64,000 nucleotides of DNA from DATLYB01 sp964502525 (GTDB taxonomy: Bacteria > Bacteroidota > Bacteroidia > Chitinophagales > CAIOSU01). Below the pieces are notes generated by a model. That model was not told the DNA's origin. It saw nothing but the letters and a program-made list of their open reading frames with translations, and did not search any database. Positions 15,626-23,949 of this stretch are shown in pieces. The stretch is from the NCBI GenBank assembly GCA_964502525.1, contig CAZCXH010000002.1, positions 1 to 64,000 on the forward strand, in the 5' to 3' direction. A program made the position numbers and the translations under genes. The stretch's first letter is position 1; each line of letters opens with the position of its first letter.

Positions 15626-16870
15626 TCAGAAATCCGTTTTCCCTTCCGCCTTCCTCTTTTCAAAATCCCTGATCAGCAGATAATATAAAAGCGTTCCGAA
15701 TGAATAAAGCGCAGCCGTGATGAAAAATATTGATGCGTAACTCATCCCTCCGCTGCGCAGCAGGCGGAAAAACTGCGAGCTGATGAACCAACTGCCCGAC
15801 CAGATGGCGGAGTTGATCGCGCTCATCAGCTCCTGGTTTCTTTTTCCGACATAATACATGCTTACTTCCGAAGTGACAGGCGCGGCAATGTTCATCAGCG
15901 GCTGGCGGATAACATAAAAAAATCCAGCAAGAAAAACAGCGATGGCAAGCCCGCTGTAATACTGCGTCAGCGCGAGCATGATGAGGGCGCAAACTGACAG
16001 CGCCTGCGCAAGCGTTACCGAAACTTTATATCCATGCCTGCGCTTGATTTCAGGAACGAGAATGATGCTGATGGCGACAAGAAAAAAAGTGAACGAGCCG
16101 AGCAGCGAAAATCCGTCAGCGCCCATGCCGTGAACGGTGAGAAAAAACAGGTTGATAAACGGAATGGTGAATCCCGCGCCCACAGCGATGGTAAGCGTGG
16201 GCATCATCGCGCGAAAAATCAGATGCCAGTCATAATGTTCCGAGAAGTTGAACATCCTGATTTTTGTCGAAGTGACCTCTTTCACCCTGATCCGATAAAC
16301 GAAATAAAAGGCTGCAAAACCCATCACCGCGAAGCATTGCATCAGCAGTTTCACGTCAAACACACCGGAGAAATAGCGGTGGAGGATAAAGTTAAAAAGC
16401 CCGCACAGCGCGGTGCTCGTGCTGCTGGTGAGGAAGAAAACCACGATGGCTTCGGTGTGCGTTTCCTTCCTGCTGTTCACCAGAATGTAAGGCAGCGCTG
16501 GGATTTGGAGGCAGGTATAAGATGCTCCCCACAAGGCGAAACATGCGTACAGCAGTTGATTCTGGTTGTGGCTGATGGCGTAAATGATTATCAGCGAAAG
16601 GGTGGGCGTGAGTATGCTCGATAAATAAAACAATGGCTTCACTTTTCTGCCGCGAATGAAGATGCCCAGCGGGAAGGCGAAAAGCATTACAGCAAGGTAT
16701 TGGTACGAACGGAAGTTGGCTATCTCGTGGTCTTCATACCCATAATCAACCATCAGGAAGTTGAGCAGCAGGAAGAAGGAGGAATTGACAAGCTGGATGA
16801 AAAAATCGGCTGCCAATATGTTGCGAACCTGAGGCTCAAGACCAAAATACGGGCGCAGGATTTTTCTCAA
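15626..16870 (-). CDS. MFS transporter
   Basis: The 414-residue integral membrane protein has about twelve hydrophobic segments and the layout of a major-facilitator transporter. Examples are FIQLVNSSFFLLLNFLMV near the N-terminus and YASIFFITAALYSFGTLLYY near the C-terminus. The first-loop region (FPLGIFIRGRKVKPLF) resembles the MFS motif between helices 2 and 3. The substrate cannot be inferred. It is convergent with the SDR gene, and upstream lies a repeat-rich 0.7-kb gap. Confidence 0.8.
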   Translation of the reverse strand: MRKILRPYFGLEPQVRNILAADFFIQLVNSSFFLLLNFLMVDYGYEDHEIANFRSYQYLAVMLFAFPLGIFIRGRKVKPLFYLSSILTPTLSLIIIYAISHNQNQLLYACFALWGASYTCLQIPALPYILVNSRKETHTEAIVVFFLTSSTSTALCGLFNFILHRYFSGVFDVKLLMQCFAVMGFAAFYFVYRIRVKEVTSTKIRMFNFSEHYDWHLIFRAMMPTLTIAVGAGFTIPFINLFFLTVHGMGADGFSLLGSFTFFLVAISIILVPEIKRRHGYKVSVTLAQALSVCALIMLALTQYYSGLAIAVFLAGFFYVIRQPLMNIAAPVTSEVSMYYVGKRNQELMSAINSAIWSGSWFISSQFFRLLRSGGMSYASIFFITAALYSFGTLLYYLLIRDFEKRKAEGKTDF

Positions 16871-16894
16871 AGGCGGGAAATTGGCGGTGCAAGT

Positions 16895-16925
16895 TTACCT
16901 GTTTACGGTTTACTGTTTACAGTTT
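16895..16925. repeat. short tandem GTTTACgG repeats
   Basis: Several imperfect copies of GTTTAC separated by one or two bases occur here and again at 17350-17420 and near 17530. They are low-complexity intergenic repeats with no gene. Confidence 0.5.
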
Positions 16926-17004
16926 ATTCCTGTAAGAAGCTGTTTAAATTTACAAAATATCATAATCCGAATAAGAAATGGAATGCTGATAACGCAGATT
17001 GGCT

Positions 17005-17222
17005 GATAACGTGAGTTCGGGATAAGGATTTGCTTTCTTCTTAAAAGGTCGCCCCGATGGGGCTTTGCACAATGTCCGAATTCTACCAAAAGATCGTTCC
17101 TGACGGAACTCTGAAAGCCCTGTAAGGGCGACCTTTTGGTAGAAAATATGTTCGTCAAAATATTCAAGCCCCATCGGGGCGACCTTTTTTGTCAATTTGC
17201 TTATTCCGAACTTAGTTGATAA
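17005..17222. mobile_element. MITE-like element with nested inverted repeats
   Basis: The outer arms are GAGTTCGGGATAAG (17013-17026) and its near-complement CTTATTCCGAACTT (17200-17213). Inside them are perfect 23-bp inverted repeats (17043-17065 and 17166-17188, containing GCCCCGATGGGGC), and inside those 16-bp arms (17081-17096 and 17129-17144, TTCTACCAAAAGRTCG). There is no coding sequence. The nested symmetry suggests a folded non-autonomous element. Confidence 0.65.
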
Positions 17223-17302
17223 TCACAGATTTTCGTCCGGGTAAATCATATTTATATATCAGCATCATATGCGTTTTATTCATAATTTTAAAGAATTTCT
17301 AA

Positions 17303-17454
17303 GATAGTGCAACGTCAAGCCTGTTTTGTCGGTTTCTTTCGTTTCCTGTTTACGGTTTACACGTTTACGGTTTTTGTGAAAAGACTAACGGTAAACAGGA
17401 AACATGTAAACCGTAAACTTTTTACCTGACATAAGCGCTTGACGCTGCACTATC
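17303..17454. mobile_element. second MITE-like element, 152 bp
   Basis: The termini GATAGTGCAACGTCAAGC (17303-17320) and GCTTGACGCTGCACTATC (17437-17454) are complementary at 17 of 18 positions. The interior is made of TTTCCTGTTTAC and GTAAACAGGAAA inverted repeats and GTTTACGG units. No gene is present. Confidence 0.6.
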
Positions 17455-17548
17455 AATCCCTGATAATCATTAGGAGATTGCCTGGTTCGCGAAGCCTCGC
17501 TCGCAATGATGGCAGTTTTTCGAAGAACTCACATAAACCGTAAACAGC

Positions 17549-18133
17549 CTATATCGCTTCCGCCACCACCTCCTTCACCTCCGGCACCATCCGCTTCAGC
17601 ATCCCCTCGATGCCGGCTTTCAGCGTAACGGTGGATGAAGGACACCCGCTGCAAGAGCCTTGCATCATGAGGGTGACAATACCGTCACGAAACGATTTGA
17701 ATTGAATCGCTCCGCCATCCATCTCAACAGCCGGCTTCACATACATATCAAGCAGTTCCTTGATGCGCATTTCAAGTTCGCCTTCCTTCCCATTGGAGAC
17801 AGGCTGTGAATGAGCAGGGGGCGTATAATTTTCTGATACAACCGGCTTTTGTTCAGTGATGTAACTCCTGAGGAATATTTTCACTTCCGGAGTGATATCA
17901 CTCCAGCCATAGCCTGGTTTTTTGGAAACGGTTACAAAGTTGTTGGCAATGAAAACGCCATTCACGTAGGGGAAAGCAAACAACTCCCTTGCCAGGGGCA
18001 CCTCAGCGGTGCTTTGCGCATCACGGCAGTCAATGCTGACTCCTTTTGCCAGCATCTTGTTGGTGACGAATTTCAGCGACTCGGGGTTGGGAGTCATTTC
18101 TGTATAGATTTCGATGATAGAGGTTTGATTCAT
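17549..18133 (-). CDS. Nfu-type iron-sulfur cluster carrier protein
   Basis: The 194-residue protein has an N-terminal Nfu domain (about 5-90, TEMTPNPESLKFVTNKML) and a C-terminal NifU-like domain (about 115-190) with the cluster-binding CSGCPSS motif. It acts as a cytosolic carrier delivering [4Fe-4S] clusters to target enzymes. The start is placed at 18133 (MNQTSIIEIYTEM), as the ATG at 18190 adds 19 residues without family character. The domain order matches mitochondrial NFU1 and many Bacteroidota homologues. A terminator for the next gene lies just upstream. Confidence 0.92.
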   Translation of the reverse strand: MNQTSIIEIYTEMTPNPESLKFVTNKMLAKGVSIDCRDAQSTAEVPLARELFAFPYVNGVFIANNFVTVSKKPGYGWSDITPEVKIFLRSYITEQKPVVSENYTPPAHSQPVSNGKEGELEMRIKELLDMYVKPAVEMDGGAIQFKSFRDGIVTLMMQGSCSGCPSSTVTLKAGIEGMLKRMVPEVKEVVAEAI

Positions 18134-18201
18134 GGTTACAGGTTTGATTGCTTTAACAGCAGAGGCAGTATATTGGTTTCCGCTTGTCAAATTTAGGGCA
18201 T

Positions 18202-18234
18202 AAAAAAACCTCCGATGCCTTTAACACCGAAGGT
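18202..18234 (-). terminator. rho-independent terminator of the outer membrane protein gene
   Basis: On the minus strand the stem ACCTTCG ... CGGAGGT (one mismatch) is followed by seven T residues. It lies 24-56 bp downstream of the stop at 18258 and before the Nfu gene. Confidence 0.7.
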
Positions 18235-18257
18235 CTTTCTTTCTTCAAACATTATTA

Positions 18258-18824
18258 TTAATCGAAGTGGAATCCAAAAGCCAAATGAGGAATCATACCA
18301 AAGCCGATATAATTCTCTTTGATGGTTTTGGTTTCACCGGGATCATTGATCCAGTAAAGCCCGCTCATTCCAAGCGCAACCTGAGCTTCAATGGAAAACC
18401 TATCGTCACCAAACAAGAATTGGTATCCTACCGCACCGCCAGCGCCATAAGCAATCCATGTATGACGACCATCGCCAAATGGCGAATCGTATTTGCCTGT
18501 AGTGGCTCCTATGGTGAGATATGGAGCTAAATAAAGACCATCAGGCGCATCTTTCAACAGGTAAATTTTAAAGTCGGGCTTATACCTGAGCAAAGGATTA
18601 AGTTCCTGAAAATCCAAATCCAAATTATGCTGCATGCCGAACCTGCCGTGTTCGCCCGCGCCTTCAAAAGCAATACCCACGCTGTATGCGGAAAAGTCAT
18701 AAACATCGTGCTGATGAAAATAAAACTGCACCGGCTTAACCTTAAGGCGAATGACCGCGCCCGCCTCATGGCTCAAGGCAACTGTAAAAAGCAAAACTGT
18801 AATGAAAATGAGCATTCTTTTCAT
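18258..18824 (-). CDS. outer membrane beta-barrel protein
   Basis: The 188-residue protein starts with a signal peptide (MKRMLIFITVLLFTVALSHE ... AGA). The remainder alternates polar and hydrophobic residues, rich in glycine and aromatics (for example GAGGAVGYQFLFGDDRFSIE and a C-terminal HLAFGFHFD). It ends in a phenylalanine-containing strand typical of small outer membrane barrels. The function is unknown; it could be a porin-like or OmpW/OmpA-barrel-type protein. It has its own terminator at 18202-18234. Confidence 0.75.
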   Translation of the reverse strand: MKRMLIFITVLLFTVALSHEAGAVIRLKVKPVQFYFHQHDVYDFSAYSVGIAFEGAGEHGRFGMQHNLDLDFQELNPLLRYKPDFKIYLLKDAPDGLYLAPYLTIGATTGKYDSPFGDGRHTWIAYGAGGAVGYQFLFGDDRFSIEAQVALGMSGLYWINDPGETKTIKENYIGFGMIPHLAFGFHFD

Positions 18825-18888
18825 GGTTGTTCTTATTTAAAAGTTGAAGCGCAAATATATGAAACACCTTTAAAGATTCAATTGATTT

Positions 18889-19183
18889 ATGCTAATGGGT
18901 GCAGGACAAATTGCATCTTTGAATCTGTCACCCTCCAACCTCCCTCCCGATAGAATCGGGATGCTTCGCTATCAAGGGAGGCTGCTACCGCGCGGGCATC
19001 CCCCTTTGAGGGGGACGAAGGGGGTGAGTGCAATTCCATCAAACTCTGTCTTTTAATCCAGCCTCACCTCCGCCCTCCGGTCAGACCGGAGGAGTCCAGG
19101 CTGAATTGCTTCGATGAAAAAAAGTTAGTGACATTGTTTTACTGCAGCAACGATCTTTGAATTTGTCCTACACCCATGCTAAT
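18889..19183. mobile_element. MITE with 16-bp terminal inverted repeats and 8-bp target duplication
   Basis: The element body (18897-19175, 279 bp) begins GGGTGCAGGACAAATT and ends AATTTGTCCTACACCC, complementary at 15 of 16 positions. It is flanked on both sides by the direct repeat ATGCTAAT (18889-18896 and 19176-19183). The interior holds hairpins, including one at 19000-19015 followed by GAAGGGGGTGAG, and no open frame of note. A relative with the same ends is at 21257-21467. Confidence 0.75.
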
Positions 19184-19214
19184 ATGCTAAGGAATCATCT
19201 GAGTACAGAAAAGA

Positions 19215-19379
19215 TTACTGCATGTTCTTCGGAAACAACCCTTTGCTCACATTCGAGCGCTTTCCTCCGCTGTATTTTTCATTGCCGGTGTTATTGTCAT
19301 AAGTAGGGCAGTGCGATTTCGCGCATGATGCAAGAAACAGCATCACCGCAATGCCAACAAGGAAAAACACCTTTTTCAT
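19215..19379 (-). CDS. small lipoprotein (54 residues)
   Basis: The short gene encodes a lipoprotein signal peptide MKKVFFLVGIAVMLFLASC with lipobox LASC (C19), then 35 residues rich in Lys, Gly and Asn that end KGLFPKNMQ. It lies 67 bp downstream of the cytochrome c gene's stop on the same strand. The function is unknown, and small lipoproteins of this kind are common and poorly annotated in Bacteroidota. Support comes from the strong signal and lipobox and the fit between neighbouring genes. Confidence 0.65.
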   Translation of the reverse strand: MKKVFFLVGIAVMLFLASCAKSHCPTYDNNTGNEKYSGGKRSNVSKGLFPKNMQ

Positions 19380-19446
19380 CGCAGATCAGCGTAAAGTTAA
19401 CGCTTCTGAAACAAGGGCGTAAGTTCTTCAGCCAAACATAACCAAA

Positions 19447-20427
19447 CTATCCCGGGGTGAGCCTCTCCACCTTGTTTTCCACTGCCGGAATTGACATGAT
19501 ATATTTGTATAACGCCCGCAAATCTTCTTCCTTCATGCCCGAATAGAAAATCCACGGCATGAAAGTGTTGAATTCCCCAGGTCCCACTTTCATTTGACGC
19601 GCTTCGGGCGTGGTGTAGTTTTTAAAGCGTTGCACAAAAAAATCTTCCGACCAGCTTCCGATTCCGGTGGCGGCATGCGGTGTGATGTTTGAAGCCCGTA
19701 TGGTTCCCAACCCCGGAAACGCAAACTCCCTGCCGCCCGCAAAATACTTGCTCTCTATGAAGCGCTGATTTTTACCTATGGGAGTATGGCAGTCATTGCA
19801 GGCGCAAATGGTGGCGACATATTTGCCATAGGCAATCGCCTCGGAAGGGTCGGGCTTTTTTCCCGGCTGCGCCTCCTGCGGTATGGTGCGCATGATGAGG
19901 CTGAATGGAAAAGCGGGCTTTGATTCGGGGATGCTGGTTTCCACCGGCTTCAGCGTCCTGATGTAGGCAATAACGGAGTAAATGTCTTCCGGGTCAGCTT
20001 TGCCGAACTGCTGATATGGCATCACGGGGAAAACAGGCTCTCCATCTTTTCTAACTCCGGTTGTGATAAGGCGGTACAGTTCGCCATCGGTCCAGTCGCC
20101 AATGGCATAAGGCGTGATATTGCGCGCATAGAATTTTCCCGGAAACCCCATGGATTCATCAAACAGGTCCCCACCGATGCCTTCTGTTCCGGGCTTGGGA
20201 GGACCGCTATAATAACTGAAGTCGCGCTTTGCATGGCAGTCAAGGCAGCCCATCACGTTTTTCGCAAGATACTCACCACGGGCGAGCCGTTCGGGAGTGG
20301 CTTCAACCTTGAGATTTGGCGCAGCACCAACTTTGGGAAACGACACCTTCAGGTAAGTTATTCCCATGATGGCGGCAAGGCCAACAATGGCGATTATAGC
20401 TGCGAAAATTTTTAATGCTTTGGACAT
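19447..20427 (-). CDS. dihaem cytochrome c, membrane anchored
   Basis: The 326-residue protein has an N-terminal transmembrane anchor (about 6-27) and two c-type haem-binding sites, CLDCH (61-65) and CNDCH (210-214). This marks two cytochrome c domains. Methionines in PVMPYQQFG and FMPWIFYSGM are likely axial ligands. The arrangement resembles electron-carrying subunits of periplasmic dehydrogenases (alcohol dehydrogenase or thiosulfate dehydrogenase type), but no dehydrogenase gene is adjacent, so it may pass electrons to a terminal oxidase. A NicO-type transporter gene is 55 bp upstream on the same strand. Confidence 0.88.
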   Translation of the reverse strand: MSKALKIFAAIIAIVGLAAIMGITYLKVSFPKVGAAPNLKVEATPERLARGEYLAKNVMGCLDCHAKRDFSYYSGPPKPGTEGIGGDLFDESMGFPGKFYARNITPYAIGDWTDGELYRLITTGVRKDGEPVFPVMPYQQFGKADPEDIYSVIAYIRTLKPVETSIPESKPAFPFSLIMRTIPQEAQPGKKPDPSEAIAYGKYVATICACNDCHTPIGKNQRFIESKYFAGGREFAFPGLGTIRASNITPHAATGIGSWSEDFFVQRFKNYTTPEARQMKVGPGEFNTFMPWIFYSGMKEEDLRALYKYIMSIPAVENKVERLTPG

Positions 20428-20482
20428 AGCAGAATTTTTTTAGAGGTGAAAATAGGAAAATCTGTCTCAGGAACAAAGGGAA

Positions 20483-21157
20483 TTATGCATGCGCCTCGTG
20501 TGCAAAAATCCGCATCAGCAGGTAAATCAATCCCACTATGATGATCAGGATGGCGCTGGCCAGATGAGGATTAATTCTTGCAGAAAAATTTTCAAACCGT
20601 TTCACCACTGCTTCTTTCAGGAAGAAAAACAGGAACATCACAATAGTCATCATAACGCCCATTCCAAGCACGTATATCAGGATATAAAAAATGGCATTCT
20701 CGAAATTGTTCATCGCCCCTGACATCATGATCGGTGCAACAACGGTGGGGCAAGGCAGCAAACCGCTGATAGCGCCTACCATGGCGGATTGCCCGATGCT
20801 GCCGTTGTTTTTTTCATTCGCGTGGGAATGAAAAACACTATGCTCCTCATGGCTGTGCCTGTGCCGCAACAGAAGGTAAAAGCCAAATGCAAGAATCACC
20901 ACCGGACCAATCCACGACAATATTTCATGGATCGCCTCAAATTTTTCAGAGCCGAAAATAAACCGCATCAATAGGGCGATGATGGCAAGCAGCAGGAAAT
21001 GCGAGATCAGCAGGCTGATTCCGAGAGTGATTATTTTTCTGACGCTGAGTTTTTCCCCGATAAGGTAAGCTGCGATGAACGTTTTCCCATGCCCCGGCTC
21101 AATGGCATGCAATGCGCCAAGGATGAGGGTTGATCCGTAAGCAATGGAAGTGTTCAA
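20483..21157 (-). CDS. NicO/RcnA-type nickel/cobalt transporter or related membrane protein
   Basis: The 224-residue protein has about six transmembrane segments. The first contains HAIEPGHGKTFIAAYLIG, the HxxxPGHGK signature of the NicO/RcnA group. A cytosolic loop rich in histidine (RHRHSHEEHSVFHSHA) follows the third segment, typical of nickel or cobalt exporters. A second conserved segment is GAISGLLPCPTVVAPIM. It could export metal or be a relative working in sulfur or copper handling. The gene is directly upstream of the cytochrome c gene. Confidence 0.8.
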   Translation of the reverse strand: MNTSIAYGSTLILGALHAIEPGHGKTFIAAYLIGEKLSVRKIITLGISLLISHFLLLAIIALLMRFIFGSEKFEAIHEILSWIGPVVILAFGFYLLLRHRHSHEEHSVFHSHANEKNNGSIGQSAMVGAISGLLPCPTVVAPIMMSGAMNNFENAIFYILIYVLGMGVMMTIVMFLFFFLKEAVVKRFENFSARINPHLASAILIIIVGLIYLLMRIFAHEAHA

Positions 21158-21256
21158 TGCAGATGGATGATGCGTTGATCAGCGGGTCAGCCGATTTGAA
21201 AAGGAACGTAAAATTAAGAAAAGCGGGGTAGTCAGCCATTGGGATGACAGAGCGAG

Positions 21257-21467
21257 GCGCAAGACAAATTTTCGCTTCTAATTCAAGAAACCCACCCCTC
21301 ACTCCCCTCCAGAGGCTCCAGAGGAGGGGAATTCCCCGCGCACAAAGCGACTTTTGTCAAAGCAACATACCATTTGATAGCGATGCGCTTCATTATTCCC
21401 CTCCTCTGGAGCCTCTGGAGGGGGTTGGAGTGGTGCATTTTTCAAAGCGAAAATTTGTCCTGCACCC
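21257..21467. mobile_element. MITE-like element related to the one at 18.9 kb
   Basis: The outer arms GCAAGACAAATTTTCGCTT (21259-21277) and AAGCGAAAATTTGTCCTGC (21445-21463) are complementary at 18 of 19 positions. They share GCAGGACAAATT with the 18.9-kb element. Inside are perfect 27-bp inverted repeats (21304-21330 and 21397-21423), themselves built from CTCCAGAGGCTCCAGAGGAG. No target duplication is seen. This fills most of the 335-bp gap between genes. Confidence 0.65.
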
Positions 21468-21492
21468 TTTACAAGATTGTGATTCGGTTTCC

Positions 21493-23913
21493 TTACCTCG
21501 CCAGCTCCGCTTTTATTCCTGTAGAGTGGCTGCCCGCAGTCATTCTGACAAGGTATAACCCCCGGCTGATGCTATTTGCGGAATTGTCATCACCCGCCCA
21601 TTTCACTTCGTTTTTTCCCGCCCTGAAACTCTCTTCTATCCGCTTCACTTCTTTTCCCAGAATGTCATAAATCGAAATCATTACGGTTTCATCCTGTGGC
21701 AAGTCGAAGATGATTTGGGTGAAATTGGTAAAAGGATTGGGACTTACCGACAGATTCCATCCCTCTGAGGGATGGAATCTGTTTGCGTTTCCAACTTTCA
21801 CCATGCCGTTTGTTGATCTGACAGCCAGCAAATCCAGATTCTCATTATACGCCTCGCTTGCTGTCATCTCCGAACTGATTTTAATTTCGGAGAAACTTCC
21901 TGCATCGCCCTTCACTCTGAATTTCAATTCAAACGCAACTTCATCGTCATTCAATGAAACACCTTTCGCCATTTCGTCATCCCATGCGGTGGTTAAAAAT
22001 CCTTCGCCTGCTTTTTGCATTCCGTAAAAACCATTCAATGATTTATTGCTCGCGTCAAGCAGTTCAAGCACTTCCGGATTCCATGACAGCGTGAACTGGT
22101 AGCCCGTCACATTCCTGAAATCTTTCACCTTTACGGGAACGGTGATTTCCTGCCCTGCTGATGCTTCGCGCTCATCTATTGCAAAACTTATTTCCCCTTC
22201 CACCCCGGTCTTGGAAAGAAGCGGGTTCCAGTCGTTATTCACATCACCGAGTTTTATGCCGATGAAATCCTCGTCAACTAAATCAGCCATGAAGTTATTA
22301 TATGTACGGCTTGCCGGGAACGGGAACGGATTCAGGGGATCTGCAAACACATAATCATCGGGCACAAATGCCCAAAGTTTGTTATTTGGAAAGGACGTAT
22401 TCACCTGAAGGATTAACGCCCTGATGAGAAGGATGTCGGCAGTAGAAACAGAGTTGGATGCGTTCACATCACCTGCGATAATCTTGTAAGGTGAATTTAA
22501 CAGCGCCACATTCAGTATATGCCGCCTGATGAGCAGAATGTCGAGTGTGGTGTTGCCGTTGTTAGTGGAGACGTCATTGCTCTTGGAAGGAGTAACGGAG
22601 AAACTTTCCCCGGAGTTGAAGAGAAGTCCGTAAGTTCCATTAGTTCCTGTGATATCCATTGGTGCGGAAATACCTGTTGCGGCAACAGTCACTCCATGTA
22701 CGGCAATGGTAGTTTCGGTGATAATGTTTCCCGAAATACTAACCTGTGCAGCACCCGGGCATGGGTCTCCGGGATTGTTAACTACAACATTGAACGCAAA
22801 TGGAGGTCCGCCAAACTGCGCGCTCAAGGCTCCCGCCTCACCGCTTATCGGATTCGGCAGAATATTAACCTTTAGCGACACCCAAATCCCGAGCTGATAG
22901 ATACCTGCGGGTGCATTGGTGGTTCCCGTAAATGTGATGCATCCGTTTTCCGAAGTGCTGAGCGTGTCGCCTGCGGCATTCAGCGCCAGCGACAAGCCGC
23001 AGGGCAGGCCGGTGATGCTGTCGAACTTGATCCACTCCACCGTGACACCGCTGATGGTGCCGAAATTCTGAAAGTAAACGGTAACATTTGCAGCCTGTCC
23101 CTGCACCACGCAAACCGCTGTGTCGGAGAATCCCGGACCGGGCAATTGCTGCGGAACGCAGGAGCTTGGCGTCAATGAAGGCAATGCCGTGCAACCGTTC
23201 TGGCAGCCGGGACCGCCAGATGTTACATTGATGCTGGCGGAAGCCGAGCCGGTTTGATCCGTAACAGTAACTGAATAGCTCCCGGGCTGAGAAACCGTTA
23301 TGCTTTGCGTTGCAGCGCCATTTGACCACGAATAACTGACATTGCCGGTCGAATTGGTTGCATTGGCAGTGAGCAAGGCGCTTCCTCCGGGGCAGAAGAA
23401 ATTATCGCCTGAGATGGAGGCGGCAAGCGCTGCGCGGCAGCCGGAGCCTTGTTCAATCACAGTGAGATAATATACTATTCCAAGCGAACTGAGATCAACA
23501 GTCTGCTTTATCGGACCTAGAATAGGCGCAGTTGCCGAAACTTCCGCCATGATGGTGAGCACATATTGCCCTGCTGGGTCATTCGTTACTCCGAAAATAT
23601 TGATGCAGCCATTCTCTCCGCCTAATATCTGGCAGGTTGGAGGGTTGCATGAATAAGCGATGCCGGTTGGCATTCCGGAAACGCTGAGAATTTCTATTGT
23701 ATCAATGTTGATGGTGAATCCCATCGTATCAAAAGTGGCGGGAGTAACAAATTGGATGTCCGCGCTGTAATTAACATCTCTTTCGATGCAATCCAATGAA
23801 TCCGGTGGAGGATAAAAGCCAACGGTGGTCAGGTTGTTGTTGATGGCGCATTGCGAATAGGCATAAACAGAAACAATAATGAATGCGGCAGCGATTGATA
23901 AAATCTTTTTCAT
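21493..23913 (-). CDS. T9SS-exported protein with dockerin-like and cohesin-like domains
   Basis: The 806-residue exported protein has a signal peptide (MKKILSIAAAFIIVSVYAYS), two cysteine-containing N-terminal modules (about 22-160 and 240-385), an Ig-like segment (about 165-235) and a CnaB/carboxypeptidase-like domain (about 390-440). Next is a dockerin-like pair of calcium-loop helices (NNGNTTLDILLIRRHIL and GDVNASNSVSTADILLIRAL). A cohesin-like beta domain (ITVPVKVKDFRNVTGYQFTL) and a type IX sorting domain (SVSPNPFTNFTQIIFDL) follow. A palindrome encoding FHPSEGWNL sits in the linker before the sorting domain. The gene 37 bp upstream on the same strand encodes a paralogue. The protein may bind partners on the cell surface. 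Confidence 0.85.
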   Translation of the reverse strand: MKKILSIAAAFIIVSVYAYSQCAINNNLTTVGFYPPPDSLDCIERDVNYSADIQFVTPATFDTMGFTINIDTIEILSVSGMPTGIAYSCNPPTCQILGGENGCINIFGVTNDPAGQYVLTIMAEVSATAPILGPIKQTVDLSSLGIVYYLTVIEQGSGCRAALAASISGDNFFCPGGSALLTANATNSTGNVSYSWSNGAATQSITVSQPGSYSVTVTDQTGSASASINVTSGGPGCQNGCTALPSLTPSSCVPQQLPGPGFSDTAVCVVQGQAANVTVYFQNFGTISGVTVEWIKFDSITGLPCGLSLALNAAGDTLSTSENGCITFTGTTNAPAGIYQLGIWVSLKVNILPNPISGEAGALSAQFGGPPFAFNVVVNNPGDPCPGAAQVSISGNIITETTIAVHGVTVAATGISAPMDITGTNGTYGLLFNSGESFSVTPSKSNDVSTNNGNTTLDILLIRRHILNVALLNSPYKIIAGDVNASNSVSTADILLIRALILQVNTSFPNNKLWAFVPDDYVFADPLNPFPFPASRTYNNFMADLVDEDFIGIKLGDVNNDWNPLLSKTGVEGEISFAIDEREASAGQEITVPVKVKDFRNVTGYQFTLSWNPEVLELLDASNKSLNGFYGMQKAGEGFLTTAWDDEMAKGVSLNDDEVAFELKFRVKGDAGSFSEIKISSEMTASEAYNENLDLLAVRSTNGMVKVGNANRFHPSEGWNLSVSPNPFTNFTQIIFDLPQDETVMISIYDILGKEVKRIEESFRAGKNEVKWAGDDNSANSISRGLYLVRMTAGSHSTGIKAELAR
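21752..21780. repeat. palindrome in frame inside the T9SS gene
   Basis: A near-perfect 29-bp palindrome (arms AGATTCCATCCCTC and GGGATGGAATCT) encodes FHPSEGWNL in the linker between cohesin-like and sorting domains. In the neighbouring paralogue the same position is occupied by a different repeat (24217-24246). Confidence 0.85.
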
Positions 23914-23949
23914 GACTCAAAATGGTTTGTTGGTTAGGATTTATAAGGT

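Noticed and set aside
17461..17530. Sequence around GAGATTGCCTGGTTCGCG as a gene or RNA
   Set aside because: It resembles a widespread intergenic repeat type, but only one copy is in the window and no frame or clear structure supports a call.
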